Shown here piece after piece: positions 24,645 to 32,126 of a stretch of 64,000 bases of DNA (within the stretch, counting starts at the first letter, position 1; each line of letters starts with the position of its first letter). A program made the position numbers and the translations under genes. The stretch covers positions 95,567-159,566 of the forward strand of contig CATKXX010000002.1 of NCBI GenBank assembly GCA_949840935.1, written 5' to 3'. The notes below the pieces were generated by a model. The model had not been told where the DNA came from. It worked only from the letters and a program-made list of their open reading frames with translations, and searched no databases. The DNA is from an uncultured Acetatifactor sp. (lineage in GTDB: Bacteria > Bacillota > Clostridia > Lachnospirales > Lachnospiraceae).

Positions 24645-25172
24645 TCAACTGAATAGCAACCGCATAACCAAAAGGTGTAAAGTCTTTACTGAATTATCAA
24701 GGCTTTGCACTTTTTTATTCCGGAGGCTATGGGATATGGCAGGATATTTCAAGGATGTATCATCATTGAAACAGCTCAGGGAGTAGCCGTATTTCTTCAT
24801 GATGTCCATCTGCTTCCGGCTGAACGGGGTCTTTGCCAGCCCATAGATACCATTGTCCATGTTCTGTAACAGCTGCCTGTCCATATTTTCTTTGATAGCG
24901 TGGTTGCGGGACATCCTGATCTTTGTGAACAGCGGATTGCCCCCTTCTCTGTTGCATGAAGGCAGGTTAAATGCTTCGCGTGTCTTCACCTCCGGCGTGA
25001 TCGTCCCTAACTTGGATATCTGCACACGCTCCCCGTCCAGCATTGCCTTGTAGATTTCATTTGCGTACATGCCTAAGATTTCCTTGATGATGCTCTGCTC
25101 ATAGATGTTGTCCTCCCGGTTATAGATCCTTGCCGCCATCTTGCCAGCGGATAATGCGTTCTTATATGCCAT
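24645..25172 (-). CDS. HU/IHF-like DNA-binding protein with a repeat-derived C-terminus
   Basis: From the ATG at 25172 (AGGA nine bases upstream) the protein has 175 residues. The middle part resembles the HU beta-arm region: GERVQISKLGTITPEVKTRE and a later NPLFTKIRMSRNHAIKE, after two helices with EILGMYANEIYKAML. HU/IHF-like proteins bend DNA and assist recombination. The last 26 residues or so (from NKKVQSLDNS) are encoded by mini-element 3's right end on the other strand, so the original C-terminus was probably replaced by insertion. A TTG start 14 codons upstream is possible, but that TTGACA more likely serves as a -35 box. It points from the tRNA side into the island. Confidence 0.5.
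   Translation of the reverse strand: MAYKNALSAGKMAARIYNREDNIYEQSIIKEILGMYANEIYKAMLDGERVQISKLGTITPEVKTREAFNLPSCNREGGNPLFTKIRMSRNHAIKENMDRQLLQNMDNGIYGLAKTPFSRKQMDIMKKYGYSLSCFNDDTSLKYPAISHSLRNKKVQSLDNSVKTLHLLVMRLLFS
24674..24716 (+). terminator. Repeat R5 acting as terminator of mini-element 3
   Basis: GTGTAAAG and CTTTGCAC form the stem ends, followed by six T. It starts 33 bases after the stop codon of the small gene. Confidence 0.6.
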
Positions 25173-25436
25173 CCATTTTGTTCCTACTATGCTTGGATAT
25201 TTTTGTTTTGTCAATTATTTGTTTGTCGTTGTTCAGTTGTTTTTATTCAGTTGCTTTTGTCAATGAAATATGGTTTTTATGTTACGGTGGTTAATGTGGG
25301 ATGATTGGTATAAATAGTAGCTGGAATATTAATGTGAATATGCTTTCGGTTATTTTGTCCTTGAAAATGGGTTGATTGATTCAACGGTGTACAGAATCTC
25401 TCCTTTCCTTGTACTATTTTAATCGAACATATGTCT

Positions 25437-25466
25437 GATTACCTTTTTGATCACCTCTTGATTACC
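25437..25466. repeat. Second GAT(T/C)ACC triplet
   Basis: GATTACC (25437), GATCACC (25449) and GATTACC (25460), spaced 12 and 11 bp, each preceded by TCT or TTT. Mirrors the triplet at 24076 in sequence and spacing. Confidence 0.5.
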
Positions 25467-25481
25467 GCCAAAATCAAAAAA

Positions 25482-25518
25482 GCCCGGAACGCCCTGCTTT
25501 CAAGGCTTCCAGACTTTT
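25482..25518 (-). terminator. Terminator after the tRNA genes
   Basis: On the minus strand AAAAGTCTGGAA pairs (with G-T pairs) with TTCCGGGCTTTT and a T run follows, immediately after the Met tRNA. Confidence 0.6.
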
Positions 25519-25524
25519 CCAACA

Positions 25525-25598
25525 TAGCGAGAGGGGGATTTGAACCCTCGACACCACGGGTATGAACCGTGTGCTCTAGCCAACTGAGCTATCTCGCC
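25525..25598 (-). tRNA. tRNA-Met (anticodon CAT)
   Basis: Cloverleaf on the minus strand: acceptor GGCGAGA with TCTCGCT, D-arm AGCTCAGTTGG, anticodon stem CACGG/CCGTG with loop TTCATAC, and T-arm GGGTTCAAATCCC. CCA is not encoded. The acceptor's first pair is G-U and the T stem has one A-C mismatch. Whether elongator or initiator: the first pair being G-U and the D-arm favour an elongator (or Ile-lysidine) tRNA. Confidence 0.9.
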
Positions 25599-25602
25599 AA
25601 AA

Positions 25603-25675
25603 TGGAAGTTATAGGGCTCGAACCTATGACCCTCTGCTTGTAAGGCAGATGCTCTCCCAGCTGAGCTAAACTTCC
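25603..25675 (-). tRNA. tRNA-Val (anticodon TAC)
   Basis: Acceptor GGAAGTT/AACTTCC, D-arm AGCTCAGCTGG, anticodon stem TCTGC/GCAGA with loop CTTACAA and T-arm ATAGG-TTCGAGC-CCTAT. CCA is not encoded. Four bases separate it from the Met tRNA, so both come from one transcript. Such tRNA pairs are typical integration sites, and the AT-rich island lies directly downstream. Confidence 0.95.
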
Positions 25676-25805
25676 ATTCCGTCGGCTGCCTGCTATTACA
25701 ACCGCAACCGACTTGTTTAGTATACAATGGACAGCCTTGTTTGTCAACTGTTTTTTTGAGAAGTTTTGAACTGCTAATTTCAGCCTGCTAATTTCGGCCC
25801 GGCCC

Positions 25806-27572
25806 CTACATCCTCTCCGGCGCGGAAAACCCGAGCACATCCACACAGCACTCCAGCACTCTCCTGGTCAGGTCAAGCAGCGCGATCAGTCCGGCCCGCC
25901 TTGCCCCGTCCTCCTCGCTCAGAATCCTCGTCTCATGGTAAAAGTGGTTCAATGCGTTGGCAAGGTCGTAGATATAGGCGCAGACCTTATGCGGAGCAGC
26001 TTCCTCCGCAGCATTCTGCATCATGGCATTGAAACCGGTCAGCTCCATCATCAGCGCTTTCTCCGACTCGCTTCCCGCCTCCTGCAGGACTGCCTTTTCC
26101 ACGTCGCCGCCCTGCTCCCGGTACTTGCCCAGGATGGATTTAATGCGCACAATAGTATAAAGGATGTACGGCCCCGTATCTCCCTCAAAGGAGGTGAACC
26201 TGTCGATGTCAAACACATAATCCTTGGACGCCTGGTTGGACAGGTCGCCGTATTTTAAAGCTGCCACAGCAACGATATCCGCCACCCTCTCAGCTTCTTC
26301 CTCCGGCATCTCCCTGCCTTCCCGGATCTTACGGAGCATTTCTTCCTTCGTATCGCGGATCAGGCTCTCTAAGCGCATCACCCCGCCGTCCCTGGTCTTA
26401 AAGGGTTTTCCGTCGCTTCCGTTCATGGTTCCGAAGCCCAGGAATTTCAGCTCTGTCCCGGACGTCACCAGCTTCGTCTTCCTGGCACAGCGGAACACCT
26501 GCTCGAAGTACAGCTCCTGGCGTTTGTCCACCACATAGATAATCTCATCGGGCTGATAAAGCCTTATGCGCTCCATAATGGTGGCCAGATCCGTGGTATT
26601 GTACAGGGATGCCCCGTCCGATTTCAGGATCATACAGGGCGGGATCTCCTTCGTATCCGTCTCCTCCTTCACATCCACCACCAGGGCCCCTTCGCTGACA
26701 TGGGCGTAGTGGTTATCCTTCATATATGCCACCAATTCCGGAATCAGCTCGTGAACGTCGCTCTCCCCTTTCCAGAGATCGAATTCCACATTCAGGCTGC
26801 CGTAATTTTTCTTTAAATCCGCCACCGACACATCCATCATATGCCTCCACAGCGCGCGGTATCCCCGGTTTCCGTTCTGCAGCTTGTATGTGGCCTCCAT
26901 GGCCCTGGCCTTATAGGCGGGATCCTCCTTCGATTTCGCACTGGCTGCGGGATAGATTTCCTCCAGCTCGGAGATGGTAAAGGGCGCCTCCGCCGGATAT
27001 TCGCCCTGATATGTCTCGTCAAAGTATACCATTTCCGGGCTTCGCTCCTGCAGTCCGGTGATGATCAGGCCCATCTGCAGCCCCCAGTCGCCCAGATGCA
27101 CGTCGCCAATCACCTCATTCCCCACATAACGGCAGATCCTCTTTACGCTCTCACCGATCACCGCAGATCGGATATGTCCCACATGGAGGGGTTTCGCCAC
27201 GTTTGCCCCGCCGTAATCAATAATGATCTTCCGGGGGTTTTCGGATACTTCCAGCCCGAATTTCTCCTCCGATGCCATTCCCTTCACATAGTCCAGCAGA
27301 AATCCTTCGGATATCCTGAAATTCAGGAAACCGGGCGCCACTGCCTCCGCTTCTCTGAACACCTTGCTGCCGGCCAGCTTTTCCGCCACCTCGCCGGCGA
27401 TCATGATCGGAGCCTTGTGATACTTTTTTGCCCCAGCCATAGCACCGTTACACTGATATTCACACAGATCCGGACGGTTTGATACCGTAACCTTTCCCAG
27501 CGCCGCATCATAGCCCGCGGCCGCAAACGCCCGTCCTGCTTCCTCTGATAATAAATCCAGTATTTTCTTCAT
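25806..27572 (-). CDS. argS: Arginyl-tRNA synthetase
   Basis: From the ATG at 27572 (GGAGGAAGG upstream) the protein has 588 residues: Arg-tRNA synthetase N-domain, the HIGH-type motif KPLHVGHIRSAVIGE, the conserved VIGDVHLGDWGLQMG, a KMSK-position sequence FKTRDGG (degenerate, as usual for ArgS) and a DALR anticodon-binding end (YIYDLANALNHFYHE). It charges arginine tRNA. A longer in-frame reading adds 21 residues without a better ribosome binding site. It follows queH on the same strand after about 70 bases. Confidence 0.97.
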   Translation of the reverse strand: MKKILDLLSEEAGRAFAAAGYDAALGKVTVSNRPDLCEYQCNGAMAGAKKYHKAPIMIAGEVAEKLAGSKVFREAEAVAPGFLNFRISEGFLLDYVKGMASEEKFGLEVSENPRKIIIDYGGANVAKPLHVGHIRSAVIGESVKRICRYVGNEVIGDVHLGDWGLQMGLIITGLQERSPEMVYFDETYQGEYPAEAPFTISELEEIYPAASAKSKEDPAYKARAMEATYKLQNGNRGYRALWRHMMDVSVADLKKNYGSLNVEFDLWKGESDVHELIPELVAYMKDNHYAHVSEGALVVDVKEETDTKEIPPCMILKSDGASLYNTTDLATIMERIRLYQPDEIIYVVDKRQELYFEQVFRCARKTKLVTSGTELKFLGFGTMNGSDGKPFKTRDGGVMRLESLIRDTKEEMLRKIREGREMPEEEAERVADIVAVAALKYGDLSNQASKDYVFDIDRFTSFEGDTGPYILYTIVRIKSILGKYREQGGDVEKAVLQEAGSESEKALMMELTGFNAMMQNAAEEAAPHKVCAYIYDLANALNHFYHETRILSEEDGARRAGLIALLDLTRRVLECCVDVLGFSAPERM

Positions 27573-27645
27573 AGCCTTCCTCCATCCCACTCTCAGAATG
27601 TGTATATATATCATTCTCCCGGTCTGCATCTCCACTTACTATACC

Positions 27646-28314
27646 TTACTTTTCCGCATCGCGCAAGGAATATCCGCAGCCGCAGTAATTTTGCCGGTAA
27701 AGCCCGTATCTGGCGGACAGCTCCACAGATCTCTGATATCCGTTCCTTTTCTTGAAATCGGAGGGCAGCCAGGCCACGCCATACTCCGCGGACAGCATCC
27801 GGCCGATCTCGTTTAATTTCCCGGCGTTTTTCAGCGGGCTGATGGTAAGGGTAGTACAGAAGAAATCCGCGCCCGCTTCCCTTGCCCGCCCTGCCGTCTC
27901 CCGCAGACGCAGGTCATAGCATCGGAAACATCTCTCTCCGCCCTCCGGGCAGCTCTCGTATCCCCTTGCCGCTTCGTAAAACCTGTCCGGCTCATACGCG
28001 CCTTCCACGAAATCTATGGGATTCCCTTCCCTCTCCCCTGCCGCCATCTCGCCATTATACGCAAGGATCAGGCGTTTCTGCTCCTCCGCCCTTTTCCGAT
28101 ACTCGGCGGCAGACGAAATATTCGGGTTGTAATAAAATACCGTTATGTAAAAGGCGCTGCACAGATATTCCAGCACATAGCTGCTGCAGGGTGCACAGCA
28201 GCTGTGGAGGAACAGGCGCCTGCCTTCCCTCTCATCCCCGGAAACCGGCACGCCGGCGCCCTCAAGCCCCGCCAGCACCTTGTCCAGCTCTTTTTGATAA
28301 TTTACCGCATTCAT
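27646..28314 (-). CDS. queH: Epoxyqueuosine reductase QueH
   Basis: The 222-residue protein has the paired cysteines and motifs of the QueH (DUF208) family: FLHSCCAPCSS near 35-45, ERCFRCYDLRLRETA, SPLKNAG and the late YCGCGYSL. QueH reduces epoxyqueuosine to queuosine in tRNA and carries an iron-sulfur cluster plus an extra metal site, without the cobalamin needed by QueG. AAGGTGA lies nine bases before the ATG. A strong stem-loop (28334-28356) precedes it. No other queuosine gene is nearby. Confidence 0.92.
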   Translation of the reverse strand: MNAVNYQKELDKVLAGLEGAGVPVSGDEREGRRLFLHSCCAPCSSYVLEYLCSAFYITVFYYNPNISSAAEYRKRAEEQKRLILAYNGEMAAGEREGNPIDFVEGAYEPDRFYEAARGYESCPEGGERCFRCYDLRLRETAGRAREAGADFFCTTLTISPLKNAGKLNEIGRMLSAEYGVAWLPSDFKKRNGYQRSVELSARYGLYRQNYCGCGYSLRDAEK

Positions 28315-28333
28315 AGGCTGAAATCACCTTTCT

Positions 28334-28356
28334 CCCTGCCGGGCATACCGGCAGGG
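28334..28356 (-). other. Stem-loop in the leader of queH
   Basis: CCCTGCCGG pairs with CCGGCAGGG over a five-base loop, about 20 bases upstream of queH. No T run follows, so it is not a standard terminator; it could hold back or protect the transcript entering from sod. Confidence 0.5.
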
Positions 28357-28414
28357 AAATCCTCCTTCTTCTGTTGATTGCATTATCCTGTCAGTCCAGC
28401 CGACGCGCCCTCCA

Positions 28415-28642
28415 TTCCGGGCCGTTTACATGGCCGTCGCCTCCGGCGCTGCCACGCACATTCCGGCCAGCAGCCCTCCGTTCCGGGCCGCGCACAGGCC
28501 GTCCTCTCCGGCGCTGCCACGCACATTCCGGTCAGCAGCCCTCCGTTCCGGGCCGCGCACAGGCCGTCCTCTCCGGCGCTGCCACACACATTCCGGTCAG
28601 CAGCCCTCCGTTCCGGGCCGCGCACATGGCCGTCACTGCCCG
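28415..28642. repeat. 65-bp tandem repeat between sod and queH
   Basis: Three full units of 65-66 bp start at 28415, 28481 and 28546, with a partial fourth at 28611. Each contains TTCCGGGCCG, CTCCGGCGCTGCCAC and CAGCAGCCCTCCG. The array is GC-rich, reaches into the last codons of sod and is not a multiple of three. The rest of the 318-bp gap holds only the queH leader stem-loop. Confidence 0.85.
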
Positions 28643-29265
28643 ATGGCTTCCTCATACCGCTTCTGCGCCTTCCGCCAGTTGATCAGCCCGAACCAGCCAT
28701 CCACATAATCGGCCCTGCGGTTCTGGTACTGCAGGTAATACGCGTGTTCCCAGACGTCCACCAGGAAGATGGGAGTCACCTTATTCAGGTCGGGCACATC
28801 CTGGTTTGCGGTCTGCACAATGGACAGTTTTCCATTATTATCCGTCACCAGCCATGCCCAGCCGGAACCGAATTTCCCCACTGCGGCCTGCTTCATCTGT
28901 TCCCTCCACTGCTGCAGGGAACCGAAGTCCCTCTCAATGGCCTCCAGAAGCGGGCCGGAGGGCTCCTGTCCCACAGGGCTCTTCATGGAATCGAAATACA
29001 GCTCGTGATTATAGACCCCGCCGCCATTATTGCGCACAGGCGTCTGTACTGCCGCCGGCAGCTGATCGATCCGGCGCAGCAGATCCGGGAGGCTCATCTT
29101 CTGCAGTTCCGGGTAATCCGACAGTGCCGCGTTAAGATTGTCCACATAAGTCTTGTAATGCCTGTCATGATGGAACTGCAGGGTCTCCTGATCCAGCACG
29201 GGAACCAGCGCGTCATATTCATAGGGCAGGGGTTTTACAATAAAGGGGTACGTTTCTTCTCTCAT
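28633..29265 (-). CDS. Superoxide dismutase (Mn/Fe family)
   Basis: The 210-residue enzyme has the metal ligands in LQFHHDRHYKTY, VYNHELYF and FLVDVWEHAYY (Asp and His). GSGWAWLV and the TANQD segment, whose Gln sits where MnSODs carry it, favour a manganese or cambialistic enzyme, though metal use cannot be settled from sequence. It converts superoxide to oxygen and peroxide and no signal peptide is seen, so it is cytoplasmic. AGGAG lies nine or so bases before the ATG. A terminator separates it from thrH. Its 3' end runs into the 65-bp tandem repeat. Confidence 0.92.
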   Translation of the reverse strand: MREETYPFIVKPLPYEYDALVPVLDQETLQFHHDRHYKTYVDNLNAALSDYPELQKMSLPDLLRRIDQLPAAVQTPVRNNGGGVYNHELYFDSMKSPVGQEPSGPLLEAIERDFGSLQQWREQMKQAAVGKFGSGWAWLVTDNNGKLSIVQTANQDVPDLNKVTPIFLVDVWEHAYYLQYQNRRADYVDGWFGLINWRKAQKRYEEAIGQ

Positions 29266-29283
29266 AATCTGAATTCTCCTACA

Positions 29284-29334
29284 ATATAAAAAAGAAAAGT
29301 TTACATGGTTGAAGATATTTTATGCAAACTTTTC
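29284..29334 (-). terminator. Terminator between thrH and sod
   Basis: GAAAAGTTT and AAACTTTTC close a stem (29294-29334), followed on the minus strand by TTTTTTT, directly upstream of sod. Either sod has its own promoter inside this short gap, or the stem acts as an attenuator. Confidence 0.6.
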
Positions 29335-29364
29335 CTTTTTATTCAGTGGAACACCTTATACCGC

Positions 29365-29964
29365 TTACAATTCCTCCCTGATCGCCGCCATCAATTCCTC
29401 ATACGTCTCATAAGCCGGCAGCTCCGGATGATCCGCCTTGATTTGCTCCGTACTCCTGAACAGGAATCCCGCCTTGCCTGCCTGGATCATAGCCAGGTCA
29501 TTGTAGCTGTCCCCGCTGGCAATGGTCTCATAGCCGATGGACTGCAGGGCTTTTACAGTGGTCAGCTTAGAATTCTCTATACGCATCCGGAACCCTGTGA
29601 TCTCGCCGTCCTCCGCCACCTCCAGGGAATTGCAGAAGATGGTGGGCCAGCCCAGTTTCTTCATCAGCGGCGTTGCGAACTGGGTAAAGGTGTCGCTGAT
29701 AATGATCACCTGGGTCAGGGAGCGCAGCTCGTCCAGGAATTCCTTTGCTCCGGGCATGGGATCGATCTTCGCGATCGTTGCCTGGATTTCCTTCAGCCCC
29801 AGGCCGTGCTCCTTTAAAATGCCGATCCGCCAATTCATCAGTTTATTATAATCGGGCTCGTCACGGGTCGTCCGCTTCAGCTCGGGAATCCCGCTTGCCT
29901 CCGCAAACGCGATCCATATTTCAGGGACCAGAACGCCCTCCAGATCCAGACATACAATATTCAT
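29365..29964 (-). CDS. thrH: Phosphoserine phosphatase / homoserine phosphotransferase ThrH-like
   Basis: From the ATG at 29964 (AAAGGA upstream) the protein has 199 residues of HAD fold: motif I CLDLEGVLVPE, in which the first acidic residue is followed by EGVLVPEIW as in ThrH, motif II IIISDTF and motif IV ASGDSYNDLAMI. Characterised ThrH dephosphorylates phosphoserine and can move the phosphate to homoserine. A reading seven residues longer is less likely. It lies about 30 bases after pyrF on the same strand. Confidence 0.85.
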   Translation of the reverse strand: MNIVCLDLEGVLVPEIWIAFAEASGIPELKRTTRDEPDYNKLMNWRIGILKEHGLGLKEIQATIAKIDPMPGAKEFLDELRSLTQVIIISDTFTQFATPLMKKLGWPTIFCNSLEVAEDGEITGFRMRIENSKLTTVKALQSIGYETIASGDSYNDLAMIQAGKAGFLFRSTEQIKADHPELPAYETYEELMAAIREEL

Positions 29965-29993
29965 TCCTTTCTCCATTCCTTTCACCTGATTTC

Positions 29994-30932
29994 CTAGCCA
30001 AACCTCTTTTCCAGTGCGGAAGCGATATCCTCCCTCATGGCGATCACTGCCGCCCTGGATGCCTCCGCATAGCCCTGTTCCCCATACTGCGCATACTGCT
30101 CCTGCTGGTATGCCGCGATGATCCCTCTGGAAGAATTGACAATGGCCCCCAGGCCGTCCTCGTTAAAGAAATCCAAAAGATCCTCACCCTTTCCACCCTG
30201 GGCGCCGTAGCCGGGGACAAGGATGAAACTCTTAGGCATTACCTTCCGCATAATCCTCCCCTGCTCGGGATAGGTGGCTCCTACAACGGCCCCAACATAG
30301 CTGTAGCTGCCCTCCCCGGGCATACATTCGGCCCCCCATGCGGCCACCTGCTCGCCCACATACTGATAGAGCGGCTTTCCGTCGATGAGCCTGTCCTGGA
30401 ATTCCCCGCTGCTGGGATTGGAGGTCTTGACCAGGACAAATATCCCCTTCTTCTCCTCCGCGCACACCTTCAGGAAAGGCTTCACGCCATCGGAACCCAG
30501 ATACGGGTTCACCGTGACAAAATCCTCGTCAAAGCCATGGCAGATGCTGTTTCCCACCTGAACCTTCCCCAGATGCCCCACTGCATACGCCTCCGAAGTA
30601 GAGCCGATATCTCCCCTTTTGACGTCGCCGATGACTACCAGCCCTTTCTCCTTACAGTAATCCACCGTCCTCTTAAACACCGCCATGCCGGGAATCCCAA
30701 ACTGCTCATACATTGCAATCTGCGGCTTCACCGCAGGGATCAGGTCACAGACCGCGTCTATGATCCCCTTATTATACTGCCAGACCGCCTCCGCAGCACC
30801 CTCCAGGGTCTCCCCATACTCTGCGAAATTTGCCGCTTTGATATATTCCGGAACGAATTTCATCATGGGATCCAGCCCCACTACAATCGGTGCATTGGTT
30901 TTCCTAATGTTGGCAATCAGCTTATTGATCAT
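29994..30932 (-). CDS. pyrF: Orotidine 5'-phosphate decarboxylase (type 2)
   Basis: From the ATG at 30932 (GGAG seven bases upstream) the protein has 312 residues, the long type 2 form. Signatures are VVGLDPMMKF, the catalytic DVKRGDIGST and the late ILVPGYGAQGG. It makes UMP from orotidine monophosphate, the last step of pyrimidine synthesis. A promoter with 17-base spacing (30971-30999) precedes it. No other pyrimidine gene is in the window. A longer reading starting at a TTG is rejected. Confidence 0.95.
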   Translation of the reverse strand: MINKLIANIRKTNAPIVVGLDPMMKFVPEYIKAANFAEYGETLEGAAEAVWQYNKGIIDAVCDLIPAVKPQIAMYEQFGIPGMAVFKRTVDYCKEKGLVVIGDVKRGDIGSTSEAYAVGHLGKVQVGNSICHGFDEDFVTVNPYLGSDGVKPFLKVCAEEKKGIFVLVKTSNPSSGEFQDRLIDGKPLYQYVGEQVAAWGAECMPGEGSYSYVGAVVGATYPEQGRIMRKVMPKSFILVPGYGAQGGKGEDLLDFFNEDGLGAIVNSSRGIIAAYQQEQYAQYGEQGYAEASRAAVIAMREDIASALEKRFG

Positions 30933-30970
30933 ATAAATACTCCCTTCCAAATCCTGTTTTCAACCAACTA

Positions 30971-30999
30971 AATTTATCATCCTTTTCGGGAAAAGTCAA
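30971..30999 (-). promoter_or_regulatory. Promoter of pyrF-thrH
   Basis: On the minus strand TTGACT (30999-30994) and TAAATT (30976-30971) are 17 bases apart, about 40 bases upstream of pyrF. Confidence 0.55.
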
Positions 31000-31007
31000 T
31001 GTACAGC

Positions 31008-32087
31008 TTACCGGGTCGACAGAAAATCCAGCTCCCTCCCGGCCTGTTCGTCATCGGGGTAATTTTTCATATAATCCGCCAGCAGCGCGTAAGCCTGCTC
31101 GTACTCCCCCAGATACTCATAGGCCACAATCTCATTAAAAGCAAGGGACTGCTTCACAGGATTGTTCTCCAGCTGCATCCCCGCCTGAAAGGCGTCTAGC
31201 GCGCTCTGGTACTCTCCCCTGGCCAGCTCGCACAGCCCGAGCTGATTATAGATTTCCGCATCCCCGTCGTATTTGGACAGATAACTGTTATAGACATTAT
31301 ATGCATAATTATAATCTCCCGTAGCTTCATAGGCGCGGCCCAGATAGAGGTAGCTGTCCACGCCGCCTTTGTCCTTTGCCTCCTCCAGGGCAAGATACGC
31401 CTTCTGATACTCTCCGAGATAATAATAAATCCTGCCCGTGATATAGGTATCCATAGATTTATCATTGGAGTCCAGCGCTGCCTGCAGGTACTCCTGCCCT
31501 GCCTCCCTGTAGCCGAAGCTGTCAAGCACCTCATAAATTTCAATCAGGCGGTCGTAATTCTGGGGTTCCATGGCGATCACCCTGTCAAAATCTTCCATTG
31601 CGCCCTGGAAATCAGCGAGGCTCAGGCGCACATTCCCTCGCAGGAAATAGGCGTCCTTCTCATCGCCCCGCAAATCCAGAATGGCATTATAAGTGTCCTC
31701 CGCCTCCTGGTATCTGCCGCTTTTCACATAGGCCGCCGCCATATAGTAATTCAGGTCAAAATCCACATTTTCCACCAGGCCGTTACTGGAAGACAGGGCC
31801 TGCTGGAAACAGGCGATCGCCTGGTCATAATCCGTCAGCCCCATATACGCAAGCCCTCGCCCGCGATTTACCAGCCTGCCGTTTGCACCGCTCTCCTCCG
31901 CTTCCTCGAGCTGCGCCAGGGCTTCCTCATACTCCAGGGACTGTACCAGCCCCATGGCATTCTGCAACGCCTCGTTCTTCTCGCCGCACCCGGCCAATGT
32001 CATCGCAAAAACAAAAACTGCCGCTGCACATGCCCACTTCTTTCCTGTTCCGGGCATAAGCCTGCCCGTCCTTTTTTCATCCCGCAT
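31008..32087 (-). CDS. Tetratricopeptide-repeat lipoprotein
   Basis: About 359 residues. A signal peptide ends in a lipobox (MTLAGC), followed by at least eight helix-turn-helix TPR units from about 45 to 355 with the usual W/L-G-Y-A-F pattern (for example GRGLAYMGLTDYDQAIACFQ and LYLGRAYEATGDYNYAYNVY). TPR lipoproteins act as protein scaffolds on the outer face of the membrane; partner unknown. The ATG at 32087 is chosen; a GTG four codons upstream is also acceptable because AGGAAG lies six bases before it. It starts 40 bases after mscL on the same strand and may be co-transcribed. Confidence 0.85.
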   Translation of the reverse strand: MRDEKRTGRLMPGTGKKWACAAAVFVFAMTLAGCGEKNEALQNAMGLVQSLEYEEALAQLEEAEESGANGRLVNRGRGLAYMGLTDYDQAIACFQQALSSSNGLVENVDFDLNYYMAAAYVKSGRYQEAEDTYNAILDLRGDEKDAYFLRGNVRLSLADFQGAMEDFDRVIAMEPQNYDRLIEIYEVLDSFGYREAGQEYLQAALDSNDKSMDTYITGRIYYYLGEYQKAYLALEEAKDKGGVDSYLYLGRAYEATGDYNYAYNVYNSYLSKYDGDAEIYNQLGLCELARGEYQSALDAFQAGMQLENNPVKQSLAFNEIVAYEYLGEYEQAYALLADYMKNYPDDEQAGRELDFLSTR

Positions 32088-32126
32088 TTTTAAACACACT
32101 CTTCTTCCTATGTCACAGCTCTGCCG

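Larger units (their letters stand above)
24353..24713 (+). mobile_element. Mini-element 3: inverted-repeat-bounded unit with a small helical gene
   Basis: Left end R4 (24353-24390) and right end R5 (24674-24710) are inverted copies sharing CTTGA(C/T)AATTCA and TAAAG(G/A)CTTTACACC. The order is R4 with -35 box, TATAAT, GGAGG, gene, CAACTGAATAGCAACC, R5 with a T run. About 360 bp. Its right end overlaps the coding end of the HU-like gene on the other strand. Confidence 0.65.
25215..25524. other. AT-rich region between the HU-like gene and the tRNA genes
   Basis: Contains TTCAGTTG twice near 25230-25250, the GAT(T/C)ACC triplet at 25437 and the tRNA terminator. No open frame of note on either strand. 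Confidence 0.5.

Noticed and set aside
23347..24716. Integron cassette array with attC sites
   Set aside because: Spacing and small genes are suggestive, but the repeats are in alternating orientation, act as promoter and terminator, lack the attC core pairs and no integron integrase is present.
28320..28380. preQ1 riboswitch before queH
   Set aside because: Only a simple stem-loop is present; no preQ1 aptamer consensus was recognised.
28415..28642. CRISPR-like array
   Set aside because: The units are contiguous 65-bp tandem copies without unique spacers, and no cas gene is present.
28383..28655. 90-residue arginine/glycine/cysteine-rich protein from the tandem repeat
   Set aside because: The repeat is open in several frames because of its composition; no ribosome binding site and no conserved pattern.
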